Shown here: piece after piece, positions 23,270 through 32,251 of the stretch | Position numbering within the stretch: the stretch's first letter is position 1 | How the letters are laid out: every line of letters starts with the position of its first letter | Position numbers and translations under genes: made by a program | Notes under the pieces: model-generated | Seen by the model: only the letters and a program-made list of their open reading frames with translations | What the model was told of the DNA's origin: nothing | Database searches by the model: none | Source: Salinibacterium hongtaonis | GTDB taxonomy: Bacteria > Actinomycetota > Actinomycetes > Actinomycetales > Microbacteriaceae | Direction of reading: 5' to 3' | Assembly (NCBI RefSeq): GCF_003065485.1 | Contig: NZ_CP026951.1 | Span: 2,666,001-2,730,000 of the forward strand | Length of the DNA stretch: 64,000 bases

Positions 23270-24463
23270 TCAGGAGCGGCCTCGTGGCCCTCTGGCGATG
23301 ACGTGCGAAGCCGCATCTGCTGCGGCGATGAGAGTGTCAGCGAAGGCGTTGAGAGCATCCTCGTCGGCAAAGGGGCCAAGATCGCTCACGGTGAGCACGA
23401 GCGCAACCTGGCCGTGTTCATCGAAGACGGGAACCTGCACGGCGGCGATGTCGCTGAGCGTCAAGATTGAGCTCGTGCTCACAATCGTCTGGGCTGCGTA
23501 TTCGCTCCAGATCTGCGCGTACGACTCGCGCTCGGCGCTCGGATCTGTAATTGTGCCGATAAATCGGGCCGTGAGGTCTTGATCGACTGATACGCCAAAT
23601 CCTCGGCGGCGTATTGCTTCGAGGCGAGCTTCAACCTGGCGGCGGTCGACGGCACCAACCAGGTGCCGCGCACGTTCCATCCAGAACGATCGCACCCGCT
23701 CGTGTGCCCACGCCGCGAACAGTGGCTCAACCGGTGCGGCGAAGGGAAGGGATAGTCCTATGGCTCGCAGCGGGCCGGTACCCGGGGGGCTCTCGCCGGG
23801 CGCGACCGGCGCACTAGGCACCATTCCAACGACGACAACCGAATCACCGACCAAAGCCGTGACGGCGATGTCACGGCTCAACCGACTGGCGATGGGCGCG
23901 AGCACCTCCGCCGCCGCCTGCGCTGCCGCCAGCCGGTCACCGATCAACCGCGCGTCAACCGCCTCCGCAGGGATGGCGAAGGCGCCGAAGCCTCCGCGAC
24001 GATAGAGAAGCGGAGAACCGATATCGGATGTGCTCACGCCGAAATCCACGACGGCACCGACAACGAGCTGGTGGTCTCCATGACGTTGCACTGACTGCGT
24101 GCGAGCCTCAAACCAGACGACCGCGTCGTCGAGGCGGATCAGGCCGCTGTCTGTCGTCGTCAGACCCGATTGTTCATAGCGACCCTCGTCTTTTCGAACG
24201 AAGGAGCGCAGGAGGCTGTCGTGGGAGTCGGCGAAGACGCTCACCGCGAATCGGTCGGCGCTAACAATCGACTGAAAGGTCGACGACGAGTCGTCGCCGA
24301 AGTAACCCACGAGCGGTGGATCCTGGCTGATCGCCGTGAAACTGCCGACGACCATGCCAACGGGAGAGCCGTCGGGCAGTTGTGCGGTGACGAGCGCGAC
24401 ACCGGTCGGGTATTCGGCAAGTACTGCCCTCCATAGCTCCGATGCTTTCAGCGACATCGTCAT
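23270..24463 (-). CDS. Flavin reductase fused to an IclR-type effector-binding domain
   Basis: Residues 1 to about 165 form a flavin reductase-like FMN-binding domain (EYPTGVALVTAQLPDGSPVG, FTAISQDPPLVGYF). From about 175 to 390 the sequence matches the ligand-binding half of IclR regulators (LEAIRRRGFGVSVDQD, IAAVQVPVFDEHGQVALVLT), but no HTH is present. The likely role is to supply reduced flavin to the cluster's monooxygenases, with the C-terminal domain sensing an aromatic ligand. Single-polypeptide reductases with C-terminal regulatory domains are known (for example the MarR-like domain of HPA hydroxylase reductase). It is transcribed divergently from a TetR gene. Confidence 0.85.
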   Translation of the reverse strand: MTMSLKASELWRAVLAEYPTGVALVTAQLPDGSPVGMVVGSFTAISQDPPLVGYFGDDSSSTFQSIVSADRFAVSVFADSHDSLLRSFVRKDEGRYEQSGLTTTDSGLIRLDDAVVWFEARTQSVQRHGDHQLVVGAVVDFGVSTSDIGSPLLYRRGGFGAFAIPAEAVDARLIGDRLAAAQAAAEVLAPIASRLSRDIAVTALVGDSVVVVGMVPSAPVAPGESPPGTGPLRAIGLSLPFAAPVEPLFAAWAHERVRSFWMERARHLVGAVDRRQVEARLEAIRRRGFGVSVDQDLTARFIGTITDPSAERESYAQIWSEYAAQTIVSTSSILTLSDIAAVQVPVFDEHGQVALVLTVSDLGPFADEDALNAFADTLIAAADAASHVIARGPRGRS

Positions 24464-24570
24464 GCCTTTCGCTCGCGCCCCATCTGGCTTTTTCCGAGGA
24501 TGACGCTGCGCCGCTTATCAGTCGCTCAAGCATCGTCTATTGCCCGCGTGCATCAGGCAGGCGTTTTCTA

Positions 24571-24586
24571 AACTGATCAGTACAGC
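24571..24586. promoter_or_regulatory. Possible operator between reductase and TetR gene
   Basis: AACTGATCAGTACAG contains the perfect 10-bp palindrome ACTGATCAGT (24572-24581) and resembles part of the type A operator. It lies between two divergent genes, so it may serve either. An AAACCGTTTCG stretch at about 24627 is a second weak candidate. Confidence 0.45.
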
Positions 24587-24709
24587 GTCACACCTCAGGT
24601 TCCATCAGTGTATTAGACAAATACTAAACCGTTTCGTTTTGCATGTCCCGTGGTGCACGAATGCGACAGTGGGGCTAGTGTTGAAAGAAGTCGACACGAA
24701 GGGCTCCCG

Positions 24710-25351
24710 ATGACTGCTGTGCAACCGACTCCGAAGCGCGCCGCGCCGCGGTCTCGAGGAGCGGAGCGTAAAGAGGACATTCAGCGCGTCGTCCTCGAGC
24801 TCGTTGCCGCCCGAGGCATCGAGGGGGTTACCGTCGACGCGATCGCGGCGGCGGCGAAAGCCTCCAAAGCAACGCTGTATCGCCGGTGGCCCACAAAAAC
24901 CGATCTCATCCGCGAGGCAATCGAGATGTCATTCGGCGGCGATCGGCCGCACGATCCGGGCGACCTGGGTTCCCTTCGACTAGAGCTTCACGCGGTGCTC
25001 AGCGGCGCCGCTCGGATGCTCCGCGACAATCGCCGGCTCATCATCGCTCTTATGGATGGCGCCCAACGCGACGCAACCGTTTTTCGGCTCATGCGCCAAG
25101 AGACTCAAGAAAACGTGCGCGAGGCAACCCAGCGCCCGCTCCTCCGCGCAATCGCCCGCGGCGAGGTCGGCCCCGACGTGAACCCTGACCTCGTCACCGA
25201 TATCGCCTTGCCGATCATGCACCATCGCTCAATCTGGAATGAGCCGATCGACGACCGTTTTCTTGATCACCTGGTCGACAACGTGTTGATGCCCCTCGCG
25301 AAGGCAGCCATGCCTGCTGCCTCCCGCAATGAAGCGCCCTCCGCGGTCTAG
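24710..25351 (+). CDS. TetR/AcrR-family regulator
   Basis: The 213-residue protein starts at the ATG at 24710. It has the HTH segment VTVDAIAAAAKASKATLYRR followed by WPTKTDLIREAI, and a TetR_C_11-like C-terminal domain (GAARMLRDNRRLIIALMDGA). Its stop overlaps the end of the convergent ABC ATPase gene by 4 bp. It probably controls the divergent flavin reductase or the neighbouring transport operon; the ligand is unknown. Confidence 0.9.
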   Translation: MTAVQPTPKRAAPRSRGAERKEDIQRVVLELVAARGIEGVTVDAIAAAAKASKATLYRRWPTKTDLIREAIEMSFGGDRPHDPGDLGSLRLELHAVLSGAARMLRDNRRLIIALMDGAQRDATVFRLMRQETQENVREATQRPLLRAIARGEVGPDVNPDLVTDIALPIMHHRSIWNEPIDDRFLDHLVDNVLMPLAKAAMPAASRNEAPSAV

Positions 25352-26160
25352 CCCACCCCGTGCAGTGAGCTGAGACTCTCTGCGCGCCCGACTCCGGGGT
25401 GAGCGGTTGCGAGCATCGCCGCAACGAGCTGCTGCGTGTAGGGCTGTGAAGGATTCCGCACGACGTCATCTGCCGGTCCGCACTCCACGAGTCGACCCTT
25501 CTCCAGCACAGCGATGCGCTCCGACATATAGCGAACGACTTCGATGTCGTGACCGATAAACAAATACCCCAGCCCCGTGTTGCTCTGCACCTCACGGAGC
25601 AGGTTGAGCACCTGGGCCTGCACAGATACATCTAGCGCCGTCACCGGCTCGTCGCACACGACGAGGGACGGCTGGCTCATCATGGCCCGTGCGATGGCTA
25701 TGCGTTGCCGCTGTCCGCCCGAAAATGCCGCAGGAAAGTTGTCTTCTGTTCCCGCGGGCAGGCCCATCCTGCTCAGCAGGCTCAGCATCCGTCCCGTGCG
25801 TGCGGCGTCACTGCGCGGGATCCCTTCGAGAAGCGTGGCCCCGATGCGTCGCACGGGGTTGAGCGTGCTGTTCGGATCTTGGAACACCGCGCGAATGTGC
25901 GAACCGAAGGCACGGCGACCCCGCGCACTTAGGGCCGTCAGCTCGGTGCCGCGAAAGAAGATTCGGCCTGACGTCGCGGGAACCAACCCCAGAATCGCCC
26001 GGCCGATCGTTGACTTTCCCGACCCGGACTCGCCCAGAAGGCCGAGCGTCTCTCCTTCAGCAATCTCGAAGCTCACATCATCCACGGCACGGTGACGGCG
26101 AGCGCCCGACCCGTAGTCGACAACGAGGTTCTCAACCACGATCAGCGGCACATCTGACAT
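25348..26160 (-). CDS. ABC importer ATPase, dipeptide/oligopeptide type (DppF-like)
   Basis: The 270-residue protein has Walker A GESGSGKST at 43-51, the Q-loop FQDPNSTLNP, signature FSGGQRQRIAIARAM, Walker B LVVCDEPVTALD and the H-loop FIGHDIEVV. It powers substrate uptake. It is the last gene of the operon running from 34389 to 25348 and ends just inside the convergent TetR gene. In this setting the substrate is likely the cluster's growth substrate or a related molecule rather than peptides. Confidence 0.93.
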   Translation of the reverse strand: MSDVPLIVVENLVVDYGSGARRHRAVDDVSFEIAEGETLGLLGESGSGKSTIGRAILGLVPATSGRIFFRGTELTALSARGRRAFGSHIRAVFQDPNSTLNPVRRIGATLLEGIPRSDAARTGRMLSLLSRMGLPAGTEDNFPAAFSGGQRQRIAIARAMMSQPSLVVCDEPVTALDVSVQAQVLNLLREVQSNTGLGYLFIGHDIEVVRYMSERIAVLEKGRLVECGPADDVVRNPSQPYTQQLVAAMLATAHPGVGRAESLSSLHGVG

Positions 26161-26161
26161 C

Positions 26162-28090
26162 TCAGATCCTCTCCGTCAGCACGACGCTGACCGGCGCGAC
26201 ATACAACTCTTCGGCGAAAAGACAGCGACTCTGCTGGTCGACCCCGACCTGCACCAGCGGAATGTGAGATTGGGTGCACACGGGCTTCGCAATAGGGCAC
26301 CGATCAGAAAATCGGCACGCAGCGCGGTGGGAGCCCGGGGCGGCAACCTGGCCCGCAATCGATGGCAGCGGCTTCGACCGATCAGAGTCTGCCTTCGGCC
26401 TGCATTCGAGCAGCGCGTGAGTGTAGGGATGGGCGCTATTCACGAGGAGATCTTCAAGCCGACCCGATTCTGTGATCTGACCCGCATACATAACGATCGC
26501 GCGATCGCACAGATAGTCGACAACATCCCAGTCGTGGCTCACAATCAGCAGCGCCATCCCCGTCTCGCGCTGCAGAGAACGGAGCAGGTCGAGAATGCCC
26601 AGCCTGATGGAAGCATCGAGCGCTGTCGTCGGTTCATCGGCGATGAGCAAAGCCGGCTCGCCCGCGATAGCACGAGCAATGGCGACTCGCTGGGCGAGGC
26701 CGCCCGAGAGTTCGTGCGGGTAGCGCCGGCCGACCACCTCGGCGTCTGCGATCTGCACCCTGCGGAGCAGCTCAAGAGCCCGGGCCTTCGCTTCGGCGCG
26801 GCTGACCCGATGGTTGAGTCGCACGATGTGGGCGAGCAGATCACCGACACGCATCGACGGCTCCAGTGTGCCCATCGGGTCCTGAAAGACGTAGGCGACA
26901 GATCCGCCCCGATACGACTGCAGAGGCTTGCCCTCAAGGTCCAGAACGGCCTGATCGCGAAAACGAACGCCGCCACCAACTGTTCTGCCTGCGGCCGGCA
27001 GGATGCGCGCGATCGCGCGGGCCACAGTCGACTTGCCGCAGCCGGATTCGCCGACGAGCCCGACCGCTTCACCCGGGCCGATGTCGAAGCTCACGCCGTC
27101 GACGACCAGCACGTCACGACCACCCGCCGAATACTCGACTTTCAGGTCACGCACGGCGACGAGGGCCGATCCCGGCTCAACCGGCAGAGATGGTTCCGTC
27201 TTTCTGCGACGCCGAGACACCCCGGTCCACGGATCGACCGTCGCCTCACGCACGGTGTCACCGAGCACGGTGAGCGCCAACACGGAGATCGCGAGCACAA
27301 CCCCGGCGACAAACATCGGCCACTGCGAGCGAGAGAGCACGAGCACTGCGTCTTGAATCATGCCACCCCACGTGGGGTCTGGAGGCTGCGGTCCGAATCC
27401 GAGGAATGCGAGGCCCACAGTGAAGGAGATGCCCAACGCGGCTATGAGAGTCGCCTGCACGAGCAAGGGGCCGACGATGCGGGCGAGGATATGGGTTGCC
27501 ATAATCCGCACGGGCGAAAGCCCCGCTACGCGTGCCGCATCCACGAAGTTCTCATGTCGGACAGCAATGACGGCACCACGAACGTTGCGGATGACGGGAG
27601 GGCACATGAGCACACCCAACAGCGCCATCGCCACCCAGAACAGGCCGTCGAAGACGCTCAGGATCACGATCGTCATGATGAGAACGGGCATTGCAAGGCC
27701 GATGTCGGCGATCGTTGCGATGGCGCGATCCCACCAACCCCCCAAGTACCCGGCACAAATGCCGAGCGGGATGCCGAGAGCGAGAGACACAAAGAGAACG
27801 ATTCCGGCGTACCCAAAGGAGGGGATGCCCCCGAAGAGCAGCCGGCTCAGCAGATCGCGGCCCAGCTGGTCTGTGCCGAGCAGGTGCTCAGGGCTCGGGC
27901 CGGCGAGAGACCGCACAAGATTGATCTCGTTCGGTCCTGGAATCGGCAAGAACGGCGCCATGAGGCATGCGCCGATGATGACGAAAAGCACTGACGCGGC
28001 CGCGACGGCCAGCGGTCGGCGCATGAGCCGCGAAAACGGCCCACGAACGGGCTTCGGTCGCGGGAGGGCAAGCGATCGGGTCGTCATCAT
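26162..28090 (-). CDS. Fused ABC permease-ATPase (DppC-DppD fusion)
   Basis: The 642-residue protein joins two normally separate subunits. Residues 1 to about 285 are a DppC-type permease (TM at about 28-50, the OppC_N segment LGTDQLGRDLLSRLLFG and the EAA loop DAARVAGLSPVRIMATHIL). Residues from about 305 form a DppD-type ATPase with GESGCGKST, FQDPMGTLEPSM, LSGGLAQRVAIARA and LLIADEPTTALDAS. The OppDF C-terminal Cys motif (CRFSDRCPIAKPVC) completes it. It overlaps DppB by 4 bp. There is no sign of a sequencing frameshift at the joint, so it is read as a true fusion. Confidence 0.92.
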   Translation of the reverse strand: MMTTRSLALPRPKPVRGPFSRLMRRPLAVAAASVLFVIIGACLMAPFLPIPGPNEINLVRSLAGPSPEHLLGTDQLGRDLLSRLLFGGIPSFGYAGIVLFVSLALGIPLGICAGYLGGWWDRAIATIADIGLAMPVLIMTIVILSVFDGLFWVAMALLGVLMCPPVIRNVRGAVIAVRHENFVDAARVAGLSPVRIMATHILARIVGPLLVQATLIAALGISFTVGLAFLGFGPQPPDPTWGGMIQDAVLVLSRSQWPMFVAGVVLAISVLALTVLGDTVREATVDPWTGVSRRRRKTEPSLPVEPGSALVAVRDLKVEYSAGGRDVLVVDGVSFDIGPGEAVGLVGESGCGKSTVARAIARILPAAGRTVGGGVRFRDQAVLDLEGKPLQSYRGGSVAYVFQDPMGTLEPSMRVGDLLAHIVRLNHRVSRAEAKARALELLRRVQIADAEVVGRRYPHELSGGLAQRVAIARAIAGEPALLIADEPTTALDASIRLGILDLLRSLQRETGMALLIVSHDWDVVDYLCDRAIVMYAGQITESGRLEDLLVNSAHPYTHALLECRPKADSDRSKPLPSIAGQVAAPGSHRAACRFSDRCPIAKPVCTQSHIPLVQVGVDQQSRCLFAEELYVAPVSVVLTERI

Positions 28091-29028
28091 GTTGTCCGCG
28101 CTTTCGGGTTGAGCCAGCCATATGCGATCTCTACGAGAAAGTTGACGATGACGACCCCGAGGCAGAGCACGACGACCACGCCCTGGATGACGGGAAAGTC
28201 ACCGGTCTGCGCCGAACTCACGACAAGGCTGCCGAGCCCGGGGAGAGAAAATACCGTCTCGGCGAAGACCGTGCCGCCGAGCATTGCGATGAAAAACACT
28301 CCGACGAGCGTGACGATAGGGATTGCCGCATTGCGCAGCACATGCCTCCAGATAATCCGCCTCTCGGACATGCCGTCAGCGCGAAGGGCCGCCACGAAAT
28401 CCTTAGCAAGCGATTCCTGCATGGAATCCTTCGTCTGCTTCGCGATGCCCATCATGGGGGCGGCAACGAGCGTAGCGACGGGGAGAACGAGCGAGTGCAG
28501 CCATCCCTGAATCGAGTGTGCTGGAGTGATGTAGCCGGTGGCCGGAAACAGCGGTGCTTGGATCGCGAACCACGTAACGAGAAGGAATCCGAGCCAGAAC
28601 GGGGGAACAGCCGAAGCAACCACTGCCACCCACTCGAGCACGCGACTAACCCAGCCGCCTCGCAGCGCCCCCACCATACCGATCAGGAGACCTCCGACGG
28701 TGGAGACGATCAGGGCGAAGACAACGAGGCTCATCGTGACCCCGATGCGCTGGCCAATCGTGGCCATCACGGGTTGTGAGGTGAGCAACGACTTGCCGAG
28801 ATCGCCCTGAAATGCCGAAGATACCCAGTTCCAGTACTGCACAAGCAGTGGCTGGTCGAGGCCGAGCTGGGCCCGGACTTCGGCAAGCCGCTCGTCAGTG
28901 ATCGAGTTACCGAGAACCGTCGCGGCGGGATCCCCCGGCGCGACCGCAATGAGAAGAAAGGTGAGAAGCGAGACGATTACGAGCAGCGGCACCGCAAGCG
29001 CAAGGCGCCACAGGAGCAAACGGATCAC
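28087..29028 (-). CDS. ABC importer permease (DppB-like)
   Basis: The 313-residue protein has six membrane segments, the N-terminal LLWRLALAVPLLVIVSLLTF, the APGDPAATVLG family motif and the EAA loop ADGMSERRIIWRHVLRNA. It forms the transmembrane channel with the DppC half of the next protein. It overlaps its neighbours by 4 bp at both ends, so translation is coupled. Confidence 0.93.
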   Translation of the reverse strand: MIRLLLWRLALAVPLLVIVSLLTFLLIAVAPGDPAATVLGNSITDERLAEVRAQLGLDQPLLVQYWNWVSSAFQGDLGKSLLTSQPVMATIGQRIGVTMSLVVFALIVSTVGGLLIGMVGALRGGWVSRVLEWVAVVASAVPPFWLGFLLVTWFAIQAPLFPATGYITPAHSIQGWLHSLVLPVATLVAAPMMGIAKQTKDSMQESLAKDFVAALRADGMSERRIIWRHVLRNAAIPIVTLVGVFFIAMLGGTVFAETVFSLPGLGSLVVSSAQTGDFPVIQGVVVVLCLGVVIVNFLVEIAYGWLNPKARTT

Positions 29029-29684
29029 GGAATTGGCACCTCGTCATCCCCAACCCAGGTGGCATAGGGCTTCGGCGGCACCGGCACGAGCTGCGGTGCT
29101 CGCTCCACACTGTACTTCGTCTCGAACGAGATGGGTTCGTCGGGGCGGCCCGGCCCGTTGGGGATGGGTGGCTCCGGCGGAACAGGGCTGTCGACGACGC
29201 TCTTGCCGACTTCACTCGCCCACGTCTGATAGACGTGAAGATGCCAGATCTTCCACCCTTCGCTCGTGCGAAGGAAGTCGACCGAGTAGGTGCACCAGTA
29301 CCAGAACTCGATGCGAGGGTTGCCCTCCACCCAGAAGAAGCGATGCACCTCGTGGCCGGGGGAGTTCCACACGGCCTTAGCCGTCTTCGCGTCGCCCGCG
29401 ACCTCGATAATCGGCGTCGTGAGCGTGTGTTCGACGAGCTCACCTCGGCGGTCGGGCCTGGTGAGTTCCTTCTCGAAAGTCACGCCGAAGCAGCGGTGGG
29501 CAGCATCCCGCCCACGCCAGATTCCCGCGGGCATTTCGATGAGCACGTCGTCGACGTCTGCGAAGAGCTCCACAATGTCAGCGTTGCGGTAGGCCGAGTG
29601 GAGGTACTCGTAGGTGCTCATCACGTTCTGTATGGCCTGGGCGGCTTCGAGCCGTTCGATGCGCAGGCGGAGATCTTCGTCCAC
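29025..29684 (-). CDS. SnoaL/NTF2-like protein
   Basis: From the GTG at 29684, with GAAGGAG upstream, the protein has 219 residues; a longer upstream frame overlaps the monooxygenase gene. It has a cone-shaped SnoaL_4/NTF2-type fold pattern: LRIERLEAAQAIQNVMSTYEYLHSA at the start, AHRCFG, and TSEGWKIWHLHVYQTW. Such proteins accompany flavin monooxygenases in aromatic and indole pathways, acting as cyclases, hydrolases or unknown partners. It overlaps dppB by 4 bp. No active residues can be assigned. Confidence 0.75.
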   Translation of the reverse strand: MDEDLRLRIERLEAAQAIQNVMSTYEYLHSAYRNADIVELFADVDDVLIEMPAGIWRGRDAAHRCFGVTFEKELTRPDRRGELVEHTLTTPIIEVAGDAKTAKAVWNSPGHEVHRFFWVEGNPRIEFWYWCTYSVDFLRTSEGWKIWHLHVYQTWASEVGKSVVDSPVPPEPPIPNGPGRPDEPISFETKYSVERAPQLVPVPPKPYATWVGDDEVPIP

Positions 29685-29697
29685 AAACAGCTCCTTC

Positions 29698-30873
29698 TCA
29701 GTACATCGCCTCGGCGTGAGCCCCGAGGCCCTGACCGAGAAGAACCCGACCCGCGAGCACTTGAGCGTGCCGCCAGTCGAGGGTCGTGTGGTTGCGCATG
29801 ACGAGCGTGTTTCGCGCAATTCTGTCGTAGTCGGCGCCGTCGCGAAGAACGCTCGCCCCCGCCGCCTGAATGAGCGTGTCAACAGCCTTGAATGCCTCAA
29901 CACCGCTTGCCGCAACATCCAGGTTCAGCTTCGCTCGCTCGTCCATGGAGGGCTCTGCCGTGCCGGGAGCGTAGAGCCGCTCGGTGCGGCTTACCGCGTC
30001 ATCGAGCAGGAGTCCGGCAACCAGGGCCTCCTGTGCTGCGCGGCCATAGGCTGCGTGCGCCTCAGGCTCCTCAAGGTACGGAACCCCGCTGGCCGGTCGG
30101 ATGCGCTTCGCCATCAGCTGAGGGAAGAGCTCAAGCGCTCCCTCAGCAGTGCCAACGGCGACGGCGCCGTGAATGAGGGACAGCACGCGATACATCGGAT
30201 ATTGCAGGGCCGCATAGGAGGGGTAGAGGGCAGCCCCGTCATTCTCCCGCGACGAATACTTGATGAAGTCGGTCACCCGATGCTGCGGTATGAACACATC
30301 GTCTAGTACGAAGTCGGTGGAACCGGTCGCTTTCATACCCGGAACGTGCCAGGTGTCGAGAACCTCGCCATCCGCCACTTTCGAGATCACAGCGAGAGGG
30401 CCTTCGGCGCCCGCCGCAGCGACGACTATCCACTTCGAATGCAGCACCGCTGATGCGAAGCGCCATCTACCCGTGACTCGGTAGCCGCCGTCGACGGGCA
30501 CCGCGGTACCCGGGGGCGCTGCAACGGCCGCGGCGAGCGCGGGACCGTCGGCGAATACCTCAGCCTGAGCAGAGGCGTTGAGCCGAGAAAGCAGCCATTC
30601 GTGGGACATGAGAAATGCGGCAACCCACCCAGCCGATGCGTCGCCCCGCGAGAGAGCGCGCACAATGTCGATGAAGGCGCTGAAACCAATCGCCGAGCCG
30701 CCTGTTTCTTTCGGCCGCATGGCCGTAAAGAACCCCGCATCGCGAAAAGCCTCGATCTCTACGTCGGGAAGCCTGCCGATGCGCTCGGCCTCGTCAGCAT
30801 GTTCGCGCAGAAGCGGCACGAGCGCCACGGCTCGAGACACAAGTGTGGCCTCATCGACTGCAGTATCAATCAC
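29698..30873 (-). CDS. Acyl-CoA-dehydrogenase-fold flavin monooxygenase
   Basis: From the GTG at 30873 (GAGGATTT site) the protein has 391 residues. The ACAD_N region has ALSRGDASAGWVAAFLMSHEW, the central beta domain DTWHVPGMKATGSTDFVLDD, and the C-terminal helix bundle GVEAFKAVDTLIQAAGASVL. It belongs with reduced-flavin-dependent monooxygenases rather than beta-oxidation enzymes. It lies 25 bp after a second such gene (30899-32185) and before a SnoaL-like gene, all inside the ABC transporter operon. The two may act on successive positions of the substrate or form a hetero-oligomer. Confidence 0.8.
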   Translation of the reverse strand: MIDTAVDEATLVSRAVALVPLLREHADEAERIGRLPDVEIEAFRDAGFFTAMRPKETGGSAIGFSAFIDIVRALSRGDASAGWVAAFLMSHEWLLSRLNASAQAEVFADGPALAAAVAAPPGTAVPVDGGYRVTGRWRFASAVLHSKWIVVAAAGAEGPLAVISKVADGEVLDTWHVPGMKATGSTDFVLDDVFIPQHRVTDFIKYSSRENDGAALYPSYAALQYPMYRVLSLIHGAVAVGTAEGALELFPQLMAKRIRPASGVPYLEEPEAHAAYGRAAQEALVAGLLLDDAVSRTERLYAPGTAEPSMDERAKLNLDVAASGVEAFKAVDTLIQAAGASVLRDGADYDRIARNTLVMRNHTTLDWRHAQVLAGRVLLGQGLGAHAEAMY

Positions 30874-30898
30874 AACAAATCCTCTGTATCGGACGAAG

Positions 30899-32185
30899 CT
30901 ACGGGATGCTCGGCAGACCACCGGAGAACGTCGGATCAAGGTTGCGACCGAGAGCATCCTTGCCGGTGAGTTCTGCGAGCGGATCGAAGCGGATAGCACC
31001 GTGTGACGCGAGCACCCGCAGGTCTCGATGGGCTCTCTGGATCGGGTTGCTCAGCAACGCGACAGACGAACCGAGCGCCTCTTCGAGGTCGGCGATCGCG
31101 TCGCGGCACAGACGAATCGCAAAGATGAGGTCCATATGCGTGCGCGATGCCTCGGTCGCTGTGAAGTCGAGGCCCTCGAGGCTGTTCCTGTCGATGCCAT
31201 CCGCGATGCTCTGCACAACGGAGCGGGCTGCATCGATGGCAGCCTGCGAGCGCCCGACAACGATCTGGGTGCCCGGTGAGTCTGCAATGGTTGCGTACGG
31301 AAGGTTGAACGGTGTGCGCTTGGGCGCCGAGCTGAGGAACGACTCCAGCGCCCCCTCCGCGAGGCCCAGCGCGACTGAGGCAAGGTTAAGAGTGATCGCA
31401 ACGATGCGGGCTTCGCTCGGCCAGCCGAACGCGAGGCCGGCAAACCTTTCGTGCAGTCCGTTCATGCGGTCGGGCATCTCGTGCAGGTCGAAGAACCGAT
31501 CTGTGGGGATGAACACATCATCGTCAGCGACAATCGAGTTGCTTGCCGTGGCCGACATGCCGGTGACGTTCCAGTCCTCGATGATGCGACACGTCGAGGT
31601 CGGCAACAGGGCAAGGCCGCGGCTGGGCGTGCCGTCGGGTTTCACATAGTCGGCACCAACCATCGCCCACGTCGCTGTTCGGCATCCGGTCGCAAAGCCC
31701 CACTTGCCTTTGACCTTCCACCCGCCCGAAACGGCGTGAGCGGAGCCGACCTGACGGGCAAACACGGAGGCCCCGACGAGACGCGGCCCGGGAACGTCGG
31801 CGGACGACGCGAAGACTTCTGCCACAGCTTCGTCTGAGTAGGCCGAAACTAGGTTGTGGTTCGTCGCGGCAGCCTGCGCGAGCCAACCGGCCGAGCCGTC
31901 ACCGCGGCCGACGGCCTCAAGCACCTCAACGAGGTCGCGGGCACCGGATGCTGTTCCGCCATATTCGATCGGTGTGCCGAGATCCCACACACCGATCTGC
32001 TTGAGCTGACGGTTCACTTCGTCGGCGAGCCCGCGCCCCTGTTCTGCTGCGGGGCCGAGCTTCTGCATTTCTGGCACAAACTCGAGCACCTCGTCGCGCA
32101 TACGGCGCCCGGTGTCGGTGAGCATCGAGCTCGGCGTCAGCGTGTCGCGAGCCGACAACTGCTCAACCTTGACTGCTTCAGTCAC
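30899..32185 (-). CDS. Acyl-CoA-dehydrogenase-fold flavin monooxygenase
   Basis: The 428-residue protein starts at a GTG with AAGGAC upstream. Motifs include GVWDLGTPIEYGGTASGARD, GRGDGSAGWLAQAAATNH, WGFATGCRTATWAMVGA, DWNVTGMSATASNS and a C-terminal SNPIQRAHRDLRVLASHGAI. It is most similar within this window to the protein at 18232-19560 (shared SNPLQRFSRD/SNPIQRAHRD and PYATIADSP/PYPTIAEMP motifs). It is likely a class D monooxygenase fed by one of the flavin reductases. The substrate is unknown. Confidence 0.8.
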   Translation of the reverse strand: MTEAVKVEQLSARDTLTPSSMLTDTGRRMRDEVLEFVPEMQKLGPAAEQGRGLADEVNRQLKQIGVWDLGTPIEYGGTASGARDLVEVLEAVGRGDGSAGWLAQAAATNHNLVSAYSDEAVAEVFASSADVPGPRLVGASVFARQVGSAHAVSGGWKVKGKWGFATGCRTATWAMVGADYVKPDGTPSRGLALLPTSTCRIIEDWNVTGMSATASNSIVADDDVFIPTDRFFDLHEMPDRMNGLHERFAGLAFGWPSEARIVAITLNLASVALGLAEGALESFLSSAPKRTPFNLPYATIADSPGTQIVVGRSQAAIDAARSVVQSIADGIDRNSLEGLDFTATEASRTHMDLIFAIRLCRDAIADLEEALGSSVALLSNPIQRAHRDLRVLASHGAIRFDPLAELTGKDALGRNLDPTFSGGLPSIP

Positions 32186-32251
32186 GTTCTTGTCCTTCTT
32201 GCTTGAGGTGCGGTGAGATCTCTCGACCTCGCGCCGGTCGGTGGCGCGGGT

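Noticed and set aside
26264-27994. A 576-codon open frame on the plus strand
   Set aside because: It lies antisense to the DppC-DppD fusion gene, which has clear domains. The antisense product is low-complexity and has no family.
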